From Nitrospinaceae bacterium (lineage in GTDB: Bacteria; Nitrospinota; Nitrospinia; Nitrospinales; VA-1), in contig JAJDAZ010000015.1 of the NCBI GenBank assembly GCA_029261595.1, positions 47,156 through 111,155 of the forward strand: DNA of 64,000 nucleotides. Reading direction: 5' to 3'. How positions within the stretch are numbered: the first letter of the stretch is position 1; each line of letters starts with the position of its first letter. Positions 1 through 8,971 of this stretch are shown here, in pieces. A program made the position numbers and the translations under genes. The notes beneath the pieces were generated by a model. It was not told the origin of the DNA, did not search any database, and worked only from the letters and a program-made list of their open reading frames with translations.

Positions 1-50
1 AACAAAAATTTAATCTAACAATATTATAACATAAATGGCTCGGATACTTT

Positions 51-917
51 TTAAAAACTAGCCGATGGAAAATAGATTCCCTTGGGTTCATGATATTCCT
101 CCATCGACATTAAGGTAAAAGGCTTGTAAATCCGAAAGCTTTCTTTCAAGCACCATCGAAAAAGGTTTTCATGACGAACTGGCAAAAGAAAAGAAAGTGG
201 TTCAGATGTTAGTTTTCCAATGCCCAAGATAAGCGCTTTCATATCATCTTCTGTCTTTGCAACGCAGTGGTTGGTCATCCACATAGTCATTGATGAGGAA
301 TAAGCTTTTAAGCAGTTTCCATGAAAATAAACAAATGGGGAAGTAGATTTAACCGCATTTTCAACATCCTGAGTTCGTTCAAACCCACAAACTTCTAAAC
401 AAGCCTTTGTGCACAGCTCCACATCTTCGATAGAAAGGGGTTGAACCTCCATGCCATTATGGATAATCGAGGTTTTTGGCCTTCCCTTTATTAGGACCAG
501 AGAGTCTTTAATATCAAACCCTAATGATGTGTAAAGAGAAATGGAAACTATATTTAGAGTTTCCTGAATTAGGCGAATTCCTGTGGAACCTTTAGCCCTA
601 TCCAAAACTTTTTCCATCAGTTGACGTCCAATTCCCCGGCTTTGAAAATCAGGAGCAACGCTGGTAGGGCCGATACTGCGTATTGGATGGCTCTCATGCA
701 AAAAGTTGCACCCAACCACAGATCCGTTAATTTCAGCCACGATGCTGAAAACCGAACTATCCCTTATGAACAGGCTGGCAAGCTGGGTGGTTGTTCTTGG
801 CGAAGGAAAATCACAAGGGGAATTGTGTTGTTCAGAAACTTCTTTGAAGCTCTCAAAAATAATGCGACCACAGACTTCAACATCCGCAGGAATAGCGAGA
901 CGAATGTGGACTTTCAT
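51..917 (-). CDS. GNAT-family N-acetyltransferase, 288 aa
   Basis: The product is probably a cytosolic acetyl-CoA-dependent N-acyltransferase; the substrate is unknown. The first ~145 residues form a GNAT fold with the acetyl-CoA loop visible as QSRGIGRQLM near residue 95, preceded by the strand SIGPTSVAPDF. A second, less conserved half (about 155-288) resembles the degenerate second domain of two-domain GNATs. The ATG at 917 is the only good start. The gene lies downstream of, and on the same strand as, the TonB-dependent receptor, with a gap of about 50 nt, so the two may be co-transcribed away from the azole-RiPP operon. RiPP clusters often carry GNAT tailoring enzymes, but nothing in the sequence shows that this one acts on the peptide. 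Confidence 0.75.
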   Translation of the reverse strand: MKVHIRLAIPADVEVCGRIIFESFKEVSEQHNSPCDFPSPRTTTQLASLFIRDSSVFSIVAEINGSVVGCNFLHESHPIRSIGPTSVAPDFQSRGIGRQLMEKVLDRAKGSTGIRLIQETLNIVSISLYTSLGFDIKDSLVLIKGRPKTSIIHNGMEVQPLSIEDVELCTKACLEVCGFERTQDVENAVKSTSPFVYFHGNCLKAYSSSMTMWMTNHCVAKTEDDMKALILGIGKLTSEPLSFLLPVRHENLFRWCLKESFRIYKPFTLMSMEEYHEPKGIYFPSASF

Positions 918-969
918 TTTGTTATTTGAGAAAAAATAATTTTCAGGCTATTCATCAGTTATGTTGCAA

Positions 970-3027
970 TTAAAATTTGATTGTAGCTTTGCAATAAAAA
1001 CTTCTCTCAGTTTCAGTTGCTTCTTCCAATAGTTCGGAAAGCTCTAGATGGCTATCATCCAATATATTTTGGCCGACAAGGGACAGTTCAATATTCTTAG
1101 TGGGTTTCCAACCTAAACGCAAGTCAACCCGGCTGTAGCTTGGTATTTTGAGGGTTGAGTTTTCACTCACATAATTAAATATAGTATCAAATTCAAGTTT
1201 ATAAGGTAAATTCAGGTAGGAGCGCACATTAAATACATGCTCAGGTTCGCCTTCCGCATCAAGATCCCCTTCTCCTGTTGGAAGTAATATACCACTGTCT
1301 GTAGAACGTAAATCTATTCTTCTGAAGGTATAGCTTCCCGAAAGGCGCCAGTGTGTCAAGGGTTGCCATTGAGCGCTTAACTCTGCACCAAGCACTTCCC
1401 CTTCTAAAACATTGTCATTGAAGGTTTCCAGTACTAGGTGCGCGGGGGTGGGAGTAGCCTCAAAAAAAATCGACCCTGTGTTGACATTTTCAATCAAGTT
1501 ATCGTAATCAAAGTAATAGCCTGTTACATCAAAGCTTAACTGAGTGTTTGGGTGAAACCGGTACCCCGCTTCATAAGCTATCAATTCCTCCGCATCTGTT
1601 CTTCCATCATTTTTTTCTCTTATCAATAACGGTGGAGTGCCAGGGATTAATATGCGATTTACTGAAAACTCTTCTTCAATAATGCTGGGAATCCTTGTAG
1701 CACGAGATACTGCTACCCAAAAAGTGTGGTTTGGATTCGGAGTCCAGGTTGTCCGAACATTTGGTTGGACTTCAAAACCCGAAAATTCGTTATGCTCAAA
1801 TTTGGACCCAATGATTACATTCCAGGTATTTGGAATGAGCGTAATTTCATCATGTATAAAAAAACTAAATAAGCTGGTCCCTCGATTTGGCAATCGAGTA
1901 ATATTCGTTTCCTCAAAATCGAAAAAAGAGTATCGATAGTTCATTCCCCATAAAAAATTTTGTTTTTCACCAATTAAAAAATTGTGCTGAAAATCCAAAT
2001 CGACTTGATCGACAATATTTTGAAAGGGCAAAGCTGATTTTCGCTCCAATCGATCATAATAAGCTTGGAATTGGAAAGAAGATGAATCGTCTAATTTTCG
2101 AGTCCAACGTGAGAGGAAATTGGTACCCTTTTGGGTGACTTCTCCTTTAAAGGGGCTCGACCCAGCAGTTAAGGAAACAAACCTGCTGGTAAAATCCAAC
2201 CCAGCGTCCAGATTATAGTAATCTCCCTGCATCGTAAGATTGTCGCTTGGATTTATCTGCCAATCCGATCTAAATCCTCCCTGCCCCATTTGTTTATCGT
2301 CGATGGCCCTCGACCCAGCGATTTTTTTACCCTCATCCCGATCCCGGTATTTCCCATAGACTCTGTAGGAGAAGTCATCACCAATTTTTCCGCCATATCG
2401 AAGGGTGGCAAACCCGTTTTCCTCGGTGCCACTGCCCCCAGAGAGCAAGACACCCTGAGTTTCTGGGGCCTTCTTGGTTATAATATTGATCACTCCTGCG
2501 ACAGCATTGGAACCCCATAGAGAGGCGCCGGGTCCTCGAATCACCTCGATTCTATCAATATCCTCCAATACTGTGTCCTGGCCAATCCAGAAAACCCCGG
2601 AAGCGGAGGGACTGTACACGGTTCTTCCATCCATCAGTACAAGCAGTTTGTCTGACCCCAATCTCCGGTTAAATCCTCTTATTGAAATTGCATACCGGTT
2701 TTGATTTATTTTAGATACCTGCATGCCAGGAACAATACGCAAGGCTTCCATTATGTTGACGGCACCTGTCCGGCGAATATCTTCCTGTGTGACAACATAA
2801 ACGGCGGAAGCCGTCTCGTGTAGTAATTGGGGTCTTTTACTGACAGATGTAACCACGACATCTGTTTGCATCAACTCTTTAATATCCTTACTTAGGATCT
2901 CAAGCTGCTCTTCAGATAAGCCCACCGTATTATTTGAAAATACGTTTTGGGAAAATATGAAGTCAAAACAAAGCCAAAAAATAAAAATTGAAAAAAATAT
3001 TTTTAAGGAAAAGTTTCCTGATTTCAT
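970..3027 (-). CDS. TonB-dependent outer-membrane receptor, 685 aa
   Basis: This is an outer-membrane beta-barrel transporter that takes up a ligand using TonB/ExbBD energy. A hydrophobic signal peptide begins at the ATG at 3027. A plug domain follows, with a TonB-box-like stretch (TDVVVTSVSK), the motif YVVTQEDIRRTGAVNIMEAL, and the plug signatures RGFNRR, LMDGRTVY and DRIEVIRGPG. The rest is barrel strands and it ends in an aromatic residue (ATIKF), as the BAM machine expects. The reading frame stays open to a TTG at 3108, but the ATG at 3027 directly precedes the signal sequence and is preferred. The gene is transcribed divergently from the azole-RiPP operon across about 340 nt. The ligand cannot be read from the sequence; vitamin B12, metal chelates and peptides are all possible for this plug type. 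Confidence 0.9.
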   Translation of the reverse strand: MKSGNFSLKIFFSIFIFWLCFDFIFSQNVFSNNTVGLSEEQLEILSKDIKELMQTDVVVTSVSKRPQLLHETASAVYVVTQEDIRRTGAVNIMEALRIVPGMQVSKINQNRYAISIRGFNRRLGSDKLLVLMDGRTVYSPSASGVFWIGQDTVLEDIDRIEVIRGPGASLWGSNAVAGVINIITKKAPETQGVLLSGGSGTEENGFATLRYGGKIGDDFSYRVYGKYRDRDEGKKIAGSRAIDDKQMGQGGFRSDWQINPSDNLTMQGDYYNLDAGLDFTSRFVSLTAGSSPFKGEVTQKGTNFLSRWTRKLDDSSSFQFQAYYDRLERKSALPFQNIVDQVDLDFQHNFLIGEKQNFLWGMNYRYSFFDFEETNITRLPNRGTSLFSFFIHDEITLIPNTWNVIIGSKFEHNEFSGFEVQPNVRTTWTPNPNHTFWVAVSRATRIPSIIEEEFSVNRILIPGTPPLLIREKNDGRTDAEELIAYEAGYRFHPNTQLSFDVTGYYFDYDNLIENVNTGSIFFEATPTPAHLVLETFNDNVLEGEVLGAELSAQWQPLTHWRLSGSYTFRRIDLRSTDSGILLPTGEGDLDAEGEPEHVFNVRSYLNLPYKLEFDTIFNYVSENSTLKIPSYSRVDLRLGWKPTKNIELSLVGQNILDDSHLELSELLEEATETERSFYCKATIKF

Positions 3028-3291
3028 TATTGGGTTTCTAAAAAAATTTATTTCAACAGAAAAGCAGAATATTCGCTGAAGGATATAACGGGGAAAATTT
3101 TTACGCAAATAATACTAAAATTCGGGATACCGAATTAAAAAATTTCTAAGTTATTAAAATAATTAAACCTAAAAGAGAATTATAGAACTACCAATAAAAT
3201 CCCGATGCCAAACTAATTCCACCAAAAAATTCGCCCAACAGAACCTATTATAAAACAATGTGTTATATAGAAATTCCGAACTATTTTTCAA

Positions 3292-3321
3292 TAGACAGCC
3301 CCTATTTTCCTGTGCTATAGG
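3292..3321 (+). promoter_or_regulatory. Candidate sigma-70 promoter of the azole-RiPP operon
   Basis: A TAGACA box (3292-3297, one mismatch to TTGACA) is followed after 18 nt by TATAGG (3316-3321). The -10 is preceded by TG one base upstream, giving extended -10 character. It lies about 50 nt before the precursor start, a reasonable 5'-UTR length. It was found by eye only. Confidence 0.4.
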
Positions 3322-3370
3322 CAAGGGTATAACGATCCTAATTTATGAACATTTAAGGAGGAGAATTACC

Positions 3371-3583
3371 ATGGCACATACAGAACTCCAGGATGTAATC
3401 GAACAACTATCCACCAACGAGGAATTCAGAAATTCTTTAGTTTCCACATCTGAAAGAATTCAGCCGACCTACGGATTGACTGAAGATGGAATGATGGCCA
3501 TTAAATCTATTGATGCCATCGGAATTGAAAAAGAGGAACTTCGACCTGTAGCATATTGCTGCACCTGTGCATCCCCTGAATAA
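3371..3583 (+). CDS. Azole-RiPP (TOMM) precursor peptide, 70 aa
   Basis: This is the likely ribosomal substrate of the adjacent cyclodehydratase. The start is the ATG at 3371, set by an almost perfect Shine-Dalgarno AAGGAGGAG at 3355-3363, 7 nt upstream; the longer open frame from 3260 has no comparable signal. Residues 1 to about 57 are an acidic, helical leader (MAHTELQDVIEQL; then TYGLTEDGMMAIKSID, reminiscent of leaders with YGLT-type motifs). The C-terminus is a short core, RPVAYCCTCASPE, with C63, C64, T65, C66 and S68 as possible thiazoline/oxazoline sites. All cysteines of the peptide lie in the core. The leader shows no obvious GG cleavage motif. The role is inferred from the gene order precursor-C-YcaO-SagB; the family was not matched to a named TOMM class. 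Confidence 0.85.
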   Translation: MAHTELQDVIEQLSTNEEFRNSLVSTSERIQPTYGLTEDGMMAIKSIDAIGIEKEELRPVAYCCTCASPE

Positions 3584-3666
3584 TTTGAACTCAGCATGAG
3601 GTTATTGGTAAAGACTGTTTTCATGAGAATAAATTTTAAGTTTTCCAATGGGGCAAGGAGTTAAAG

Positions 3667-4728
3667 ATGGTAGCGGCAGTTAAGTATGTATCAATTTCCT
3701 TACCCCAGAAACCTCGGTTAGCGCCTTGGGTCACTTTTGTGGCCCTTGGTGAAAACCGCCTGCAACTGCGGGGGGCCGAGTTTACTTATACGCTAAACCA
3801 TGAGTTATTTATCGAAGTATTAGATGTCATTCGCCCCCTGTTGAATGGCGATCATAGTGTAGAAGAAATCGCCTCTTCGGGCGGGCAGACTTACCTGCCA
3901 ACAACCATTACCTTCCTCCTAAAGATGTTGCGCGCCAACGGTCTTTTACAGGAAGGAAATGTTCCCCCTCCCACTCCTCTTAAATCAGAGGACCTGATCA
4001 GGCATGAAAATCTCATTCAGTTTTTATCTCATTATGTGTCAAACCCTGTTGGATCATTAGTTCTATTGAAGGAGGCAAAAGTTGCGGTTATAGGTTCCAA
4101 TTCCTTAAAAACCCGCATTCAAAATTCTTTATATGACAATGGAATTGATCCTTCTCTAAATATTCAGGATGATATAGATATCCCATCAAGTGGCATTGAT
4201 TCGAGATTAACCGATTCAATTAAAAATTTAGATTATCTGGTGGTCTGCCAGGAAACTCTAGACCCAGGATTTTTTAGAAAAATTAACTCCATATGCCTTG
4301 AGAATGGCGTCCGTTGGATTCGAGTGTCCATGGAAGGAACTTCCGCCTATTTAGGCCCTACAGTAATTCCCCAGCAGTCAGCGTGTTTTATTTGCTATGA
4401 AAGAAGAATTGATTCAAATATCTCGGAGTTAGAAAATCATATCGCTTACAAAAGCCAATTGGAACGATCCCAAATTCCTGGTAACGAAGGACTGCTTCCG
4501 GGTTTAATTTCAGTTATTGCCGGCCAGGTTGCACTAGAAGTGGTGCGTTTAATTACAGGGTTTGCTCCGCCAAAGACTATCGGTCGCTTTTATGAGTTTA
4601 ATGCCACCTCACCCACCGTCGTTGGACATGAGGTTCTCCGGGTCCCGCGTTGTCCCGCGTGCATTTCCAAGAATCCAAAAATGGAAGCCTGGGACAGCAC
4701 TTTTTCTCTTTCCAAAAAAGTATCTTGA
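3667..4728 (+). CDS. TOMM cyclodehydratase partner / leader-binding C protein, 353 aa
   Basis: This is an E1-like (ThiF-fold) partner protein that binds the precursor leader and presents it to the YcaO enzyme. The N-terminal ~95 residues look like the winged-helix leader-recognition element (FIEVLDVIRPLLNGDHSVEEIA, then a helix with LLKMLRANGLL). The middle is a Rossmann-like segment (KVAVIGSNSLKTRIQ) without a functional ATP site. Two CxxC pairs, CFIC near residue 241 and CPAC near residue 336, match the structural zinc tetrathiolate of the family. AAGGAG lies 6 nt before the ATG at 3667. The stop TGA overlaps the probable TTG start of the next gene (TTGA), indicating translational coupling. 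Length is usual for the stand-alone C-protein family (about 350 aa). Confidence 0.85.
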   Translation: MVAAVKYVSISLPQKPRLAPWVTFVALGENRLQLRGAEFTYTLNHELFIEVLDVIRPLLNGDHSVEEIASSGGQTYLPTTITFLLKMLRANGLLQEGNVPPPTPLKSEDLIRHENLIQFLSHYVSNPVGSLVLLKEAKVAVIGSNSLKTRIQNSLYDNGIDPSLNIQDDIDIPSSGIDSRLTDSIKNLDYLVVCQETLDPGFFRKINSICLENGVRWIRVSMEGTSAYLGPTVIPQQSACFICYERRIDSNISELENHIAYKSQLERSQIPGNEGLLPGLISVIAGQVALEVVRLITGFAPPKTIGRFYEFNATSPTVVGHEVLRVPRCPACISKNPKMEAWDSTFSLSKKVS

Positions 4729-6092
4729 AAAATTCACCCATTTCCCTATCCACCCTAAAGAATGGGCCGGAGACTCCACTGTCTGAATGTCTTAAACGAG
4801 CTGAAAGGGTAGTGAGTGATCGGGTGGGAATTATTTCAAAAGTTGACTTTGAAGAACTTGTCCCCGGTGAACCCGAAGTTTACTTTGCCCATAGCGAACC
4901 GGCCAACGTTTCTGTTTTGTGTGGACAAAAAGCATTGAACCATGGCGATGCAGCATCCATCAACTCAGACCGAGCGATAATGAAAGCGGTTGGAGAAAGT
5001 ATCGAACGTTATTGCTCCGGTCAATATGATATAAGCGACTTGGTGCTATCCTCCTATGAGGAGATTGAAGTTGATGCTGTAGATCCTCAAACTTTTGCCC
5101 TTTACAGTGAAGAACAATATTCTCAAGAAAATTTTCCTTTTCCCCCTTTAACTCACCAAACACCTCTTCAATGGGCCAAGGGCCATTGCCTTAAAAGTGA
5201 CAAACCTCTCTGGGTTCCAGCAGCTTTTGTTTATGTCCCTTACTTATTTGATGACCCTAAGGAGGCTCCTTATTTTACCCCCATCTCAACTGGCCTTGCT
5301 TGTGGCCCTGATATTTCGTGGGCGTTGTACAAGAGTATCCTGGAAGCCATTGAGCGGGATACATTCATGATTACCTGGAAAAATCAACTGAGTCAACCTC
5401 GCCTGGATCCTTGGAGTTCAAATGATCCGTTTGTGCATCAACTACTGGAAGCCTTGCAATATGTTTCTTTAGATTGTGAAGTCTTTTATTTAACCTCAGA
5501 CATTAAAGTACCCGTTATTATTGTGATCCTGAAAAGGAAAGAAGGAATTCCCTTTACCACAATGGGGATAGGTGCGGACCTTGACCCCAATCGCGCACTG
5601 ACTCAAGCCTTAGAGGAAGCATATTTGACTTTCCTGGGAATGAGCCGATATGCCAAATTAAAAAAAGATTTTAAACCAGAACCGGAATTTGAGAATATTA
5701 AAACCCCCACCCTACATGCTCTCGCTCACGCTGTCTGCCCAGAACTTCGTTCATCCTTAAATTTCCTGACACCTTCTGATACCCCAATTTCAATCGATGA
5801 TATTCCCAACTTATCCAGTAAAAGTAAGCTCGGCAATGTCCAAACATTGGTGAAAATGCTTGCTGATAAAGGTTTCGATGTCATTAGCTATGATCTAACT
5901 ACATTGGATATTGATGAAGTGGGGTTCAAGGTAGTTCGCTCCGTAATTCCTGGACTGCAACCCCTGGATATAAATCACTCAAGAAGGTACGAGGGCGGGA
6001 AACGATTATATGAGGTCCCGGTACAAATGGGGCTTTTAGATAAACCCCACTGTGCAAGGGAATTAAATCCCTTTCCTCACCCATTTCCATGA
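4725..6092 (+). CDS. YcaO-domain cyclodehydratase (TOMM D protein), 455 aa
   Basis: This ATP-dependent enzyme cyclises Cys/Ser/Thr side chains onto the peptide backbone to form azolines. YcaO signatures are visible: ESIERYCSGQYD, ALYKSILEAIERD and ALEEAYLTF supply the glutamates of the ATP/Mg site. The C-terminus is NPFPHPFP, which satisfies the PxPxP motif that marks azoline-forming YcaO enzymes and positions the active site. An upstream TTG at 4650 would add 25 residues inside the preceding gene. The TTG at 4725 overlaps the upstream stop and is preferred, although no strong ribosome-binding site precedes either. The next gene begins about 20 nt after the stop. Fusion with the C protein is common elsewhere; here the two are separate. 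Confidence 0.88.
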   Translation: MKNSPISLSTLKNGPETPLSECLKRAERVVSDRVGIISKVDFEELVPGEPEVYFAHSEPANVSVLCGQKALNHGDAASINSDRAIMKAVGESIERYCSGQYDISDLVLSSYEEIEVDAVDPQTFALYSEEQYSQENFPFPPLTHQTPLQWAKGHCLKSDKPLWVPAAFVYVPYLFDDPKEAPYFTPISTGLACGPDISWALYKSILEAIERDTFMITWKNQLSQPRLDPWSSNDPFVHQLLEALQYVSLDCEVFYLTSDIKVPVIIVILKRKEGIPFTTMGIGADLDPNRALTQALEEAYLTFLGMSRYAKLKKDFKPEPEFENIKTPTLHALAHAVCPELRSSLNFLTPSDTPISIDDIPNLSSKSKLGNVQTLVKMLADKGFDVISYDLTTLDIDEVGFKVVRSVIPGLQPLDINHSRRYEGGKRLYEVPVQMGLLDKPHCARELNPFPHPFP

Positions 6093-6111
6093 TTTATGAG
6101 GCTTGATTCAA

Positions 6112-6966
6112 ATGTCTAAAATTATTATTCAACCTGGGCAGCTGGGACCAAAAAAAGAAAAACAATCCATCTCAATTTCGGAGCTATATCATGAAAATAC
6201 CAAACTACAGCCCTCCCTTCCAATTGAGATGATAGCTACAGGCAACTATGAAGAAGCAGAAATTCTTGCCATGGCGAGAGGGTATAAGAAGTACCGATTG
6301 TCGCCCCGAATCAAATTACCTGAAATAGAGAATTTATTGCCAAGTGCTAGTACATTTGATGAAGTGGTTGCATCCAGAAGATCCGTTCGAGATTTTAGTG
6401 AAGAGGAATTGAGCCTGAGTGAACTATCAAAAGTTCTTCATCAAAGCTATGGGATAACGGGAGAAATTAAACGACCTGATGGTGGAACGATCCCCTTGCG
6501 GTCCGCTCCTTCTGGAGGCGCCTTATATCCTGCGGAAATTTATCTTGGTATCAGGAATGTTTCAGAAGTGGAACCTGGAATTTATCACTACAATGTCCCT
6601 GATCACGCGCTTGAATTATTGATCCCCGGAGATCCTACAGAAAGACTATATGAAGTTTGCTGTCAGCAAGAATATGTAAAAGAAGCATCAGTAGTATTTC
6701 TGATTTCAGGTGTTTTACAGCGCACAAAACGAAAATACGGTGAGCGTGGTTATAGGTATGTTTTGCTGGATGTGGGGCATTTGGGCCAAAACATATATCT
6801 TTCCTGCACATCCCTTAGCTTGGCAATAATGACAACGTGTGGATTTTATGATGACGAGGCCAACAAATTGCTTCGGGTCGATGGAATTGATGAAACGACT
6901 CTTTATGTCGCTTTTGTAGGAAAGAAAAAAGAGGCCATGGACCATCCTCCAACATCTTTCTTATAA
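6112..6966 (+). CDS. SagB-type FMN-dependent azoline dehydrogenase, 284 aa
   Basis: The enzyme oxidises azolines to aromatic azoles with an FMN cofactor. It has the nitroreductase-like fold with SRRSVRDFSEEEL (about residue 87), the glycine-rich SAPSGGALYPAEIYLG segment, and a C-terminal region carrying the conserved LDVGHLGQN. The ATG at 6112 is chosen over the in-frame TTG at 6103 because GAGG at 6098-6101 is at the right distance. It is the last gene of the operon; its presence predicts that the final product contains true thiazoles rather than thiazolines. No transporter, protease or immunity gene follows. Confidence 0.88.
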   Translation: MSKIIIQPGQLGPKKEKQSISISELYHENTKLQPSLPIEMIATGNYEEAEILAMARGYKKYRLSPRIKLPEIENLLPSASTFDEVVASRRSVRDFSEEELSLSELSKVLHQSYGITGEIKRPDGGTIPLRSAPSGGALYPAEIYLGIRNVSEVEPGIYHYNVPDHALELLIPGDPTERLYEVCCQQEYVKEASVVFLISGVLQRTKRKYGERGYRYVLLDVGHLGQNIYLSCTSLSLAIMTTCGFYDDEANKLLRVDGIDETTLYVAFVGKKKEAMDHPPTSFL

Positions 6967-7350
6967 AAAACTCTGGCTTTCACCCCTCCTTATTTAAAAC
7001 CAGTCACCCGCCGATTGTTCTAATTCTGTGCAGTTTTTAGAACTAGAGAATATTTAAACAATATCTATAAGATTGACCCTCCCCTCTTATTTTTTTATAC
7101 TTTTGCCCATCTGAAAATTTGACAACCTTTGGTCAAGCACAATAATTTTCGCAACCGTTCAGCCGAGTAAAAAAATTTATCATCGCTTTTTCTCGAAAAT
7201 TAAGGTTTTATGTCAAAAAAGAGATTAAGAATCTGAGCTAAAAGATCCAAATAAAATTCCAAACTATTCAGGATTAGTTAAAAAAAAATTTACTATCATA
7301 ATCGCTGTATATTTCTAAACCAACCATTTAACCATTTCTAAAATTACAAA
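6967..7350. other. AT-rich intergenic region after the azole-RiPP operon
   Basis: This gap of about 380 nt separates sagB from comM. It is strongly AT-rich. I see no open reading frame with a ribosome-binding site, no tRNA and no GC-rich hairpin followed by T that would be a clear terminator. It probably contains the comM promoter, but no convincing -35/-10 pair was found. Confidence 0.5.
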
Positions 7351-8883
7351 TTGACTTCTCGAATACAAAGTGGCGCTGTATTAGGAATCGATGGATATCT
7401 GATTGAGGTTGAGGTCAACCTATCCTCAGGGCTTCCGGGAATGTCCATCGTTGGCCTTCCGGATACTGCGGTTAAAGAAAGCAGTGAACGGGTTTCCGCC
7501 GCTATTAAAAATACCAAACTGGACCTGCCATTAAGAAAAATAACCGTCAATCTGGCTCCTGCAAATATCAAAAAAGAAGGCTCCGCCTTTGACCTTCCAA
7601 TTGCCTTGGGAATCCTGGCCGCAAACGGTTTGATCAAGCAAGATAATTTATCCAAATATATTATCCTCGGTGAACTCTCCTTAGATGGAAGAATCAGGCC
7701 TATCAAAGGCGCCTTATCCATGGCGGCCATGGCAAAAAAAGAAGGTTTTCACGGATTGCTGGTTCCGTTGGAAAACTCGGCTGAGGCGGCTGTTGTTAAC
7801 GCATTGAATATTTATCCGGTTGAAACCTTACCTCAAGCCATGGAGTTTCTGAATGGAACCACCCAAATCGAACCGAGAAGAATTGATACCCAAGAAGAGT
7901 TATTTAATGGATCCAGTTACGAGATAGACTTCACCGATGTTAAAGGCCAACATCATGTCAAACGGGCGTTGGAAATTGCCGCTGCGGGAGGGCATAATAT
8001 TCTTCTCATGGGCCCACCAGGAAGCGGCAAATCCATGCTGGCCAAACGAATTCCTACTATATTGCCATCTTTAACCCTTCAAGAAGCCATTGAGACCACG
8101 CAAATACACAGCGTTCTGGGCCTACTTAAAAATTCTTCAGGCCTGTTACTCACCCGTCCCTTCCGATCACCACACCACACGATTTCAGATGCCGGGTTGA
8201 TCGGTGGAGGCCGTACTCCTCAACCAGGAGAAATCTCTCTTTCCCACAATGGTGTACTTTTTCTTGACGAAATGCCTGAATTCAAAAGAAACGTATTGGA
8301 GGTCCTTCGCCAGCCTTTGGAGGAAAGAAGTGTTTCAATTTCCAGAGCCTCGGGCTCTTTGACCTACCCGGCAAATATTATGCTTGTGGGGGCTCTTAAT
8401 TCATGTCCGTGCGGGTTCAAATCCCACCCGAGAAAGGAATGTCACTGCACTCCCATACAAATCAAAAAATATCTTTCTAAAATATCCGGTCCTCTCCTGG
8501 ATCGCATTGATATACATATCGAGGTTCCATCCATAGAATACAAGGAGTTCTCTTCGAACAGCGTGGGTGAGGCTTCTTCTAAAATCAGAGAACGAGTAGA
8601 AAAAGCCAGAAAAATCCAATTGGAACGATTCAAAAATTCAAAAATATATTGCAATTGCAATATGACCACTAGACAACTGAAAACCCATTGCCATTTAGAG
8701 GAATCCTCACAAAAAATCATGGCCTTGGCTATGGACAAGCTAGGGCTAAGCGCCCGAGCCCACGACCGAATTCTAAAAGTCTCTCGCACCATTGCTGACC
8801 TGGGAAGTGAGGAAAGTATCAGATCTGAACACGTTGCCGAGGCGATTCAATACCGGTCCTTGGACATGGGAAATTGGGCTTGA
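7351..8883 (+). CDS. comM: ComM/YifB-family Mg-chelatase-like AAA ATPase, 510 aa
   Basis: This is a hexameric helicase-like ATPase that promotes branch migration during natural transformation in characterised species. The order is typical: an N-terminal ChlI-type domain (SGLPGMSIVGLPD, VNLAPANIKKEGSAFDLPIA), AAA Walker A GPPGSGKSML, Walker B VLFLDEMPEF, the Cys cluster CPCGF..ECHC, sensor residues around ISGPLLDRIDIHIEVP, and a C-terminal helical lid (LGLSARAHDRILKVSRTIADL). The start is a TTG at 7351; homologues begin at about this point, but no strong Shine-Dalgarno is seen. Base composition is AT-richer than the comM remnant 350 nt downstream, and the two differ in codon use, suggesting different histories. 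Confidence 0.92.
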   Translation: MTSRIQSGAVLGIDGYLIEVEVNLSSGLPGMSIVGLPDTAVKESSERVSAAIKNTKLDLPLRKITVNLAPANIKKEGSAFDLPIALGILAANGLIKQDNLSKYIILGELSLDGRIRPIKGALSMAAMAKKEGFHGLLVPLENSAEAAVVNALNIYPVETLPQAMEFLNGTTQIEPRRIDTQEELFNGSSYEIDFTDVKGQHHVKRALEIAAAGGHNILLMGPPGSGKSMLAKRIPTILPSLTLQEAIETTQIHSVLGLLKNSSGLLLTRPFRSPHHTISDAGLIGGGRTPQPGEISLSHNGVLFLDEMPEFKRNVLEVLRQPLEERSVSISRASGSLTYPANIMLVGALNSCPCGFKSHPRKECHCTPIQIKKYLSKISGPLLDRIDIHIEVPSIEYKEFSSNSVGEASSKIRERVEKARKIQLERFKNSKIYCNCNMTTRQLKTHCHLEESSQKIMALAMDKLGLSARAHDRILKVSRTIADLGSEESIRSEHVAEAIQYRSLDMGNWA

Positions 8884-8971
8884 AAAAACAGGGTTCATTA
8901 AACTCTCAGAATTCGAACTTACTTTTTAGGTATTCGGTTTAAGAGCACTTCCAGACAAAAACCCTCCTGAC

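Noticed and set aside
4562..4786. Alternative-frame ORF across the C protein/YcaO junction
   Set aside because: It overlaps two genes with clear family motifs and has no ribosome-binding site or recognisable domain.
8405..8425. GGTTCAAATCCC, resembling a tRNA T-arm
   Set aside because: It lies within the comM coding sequence (CGFKSHP) and no acceptor or anticodon stems surround it.
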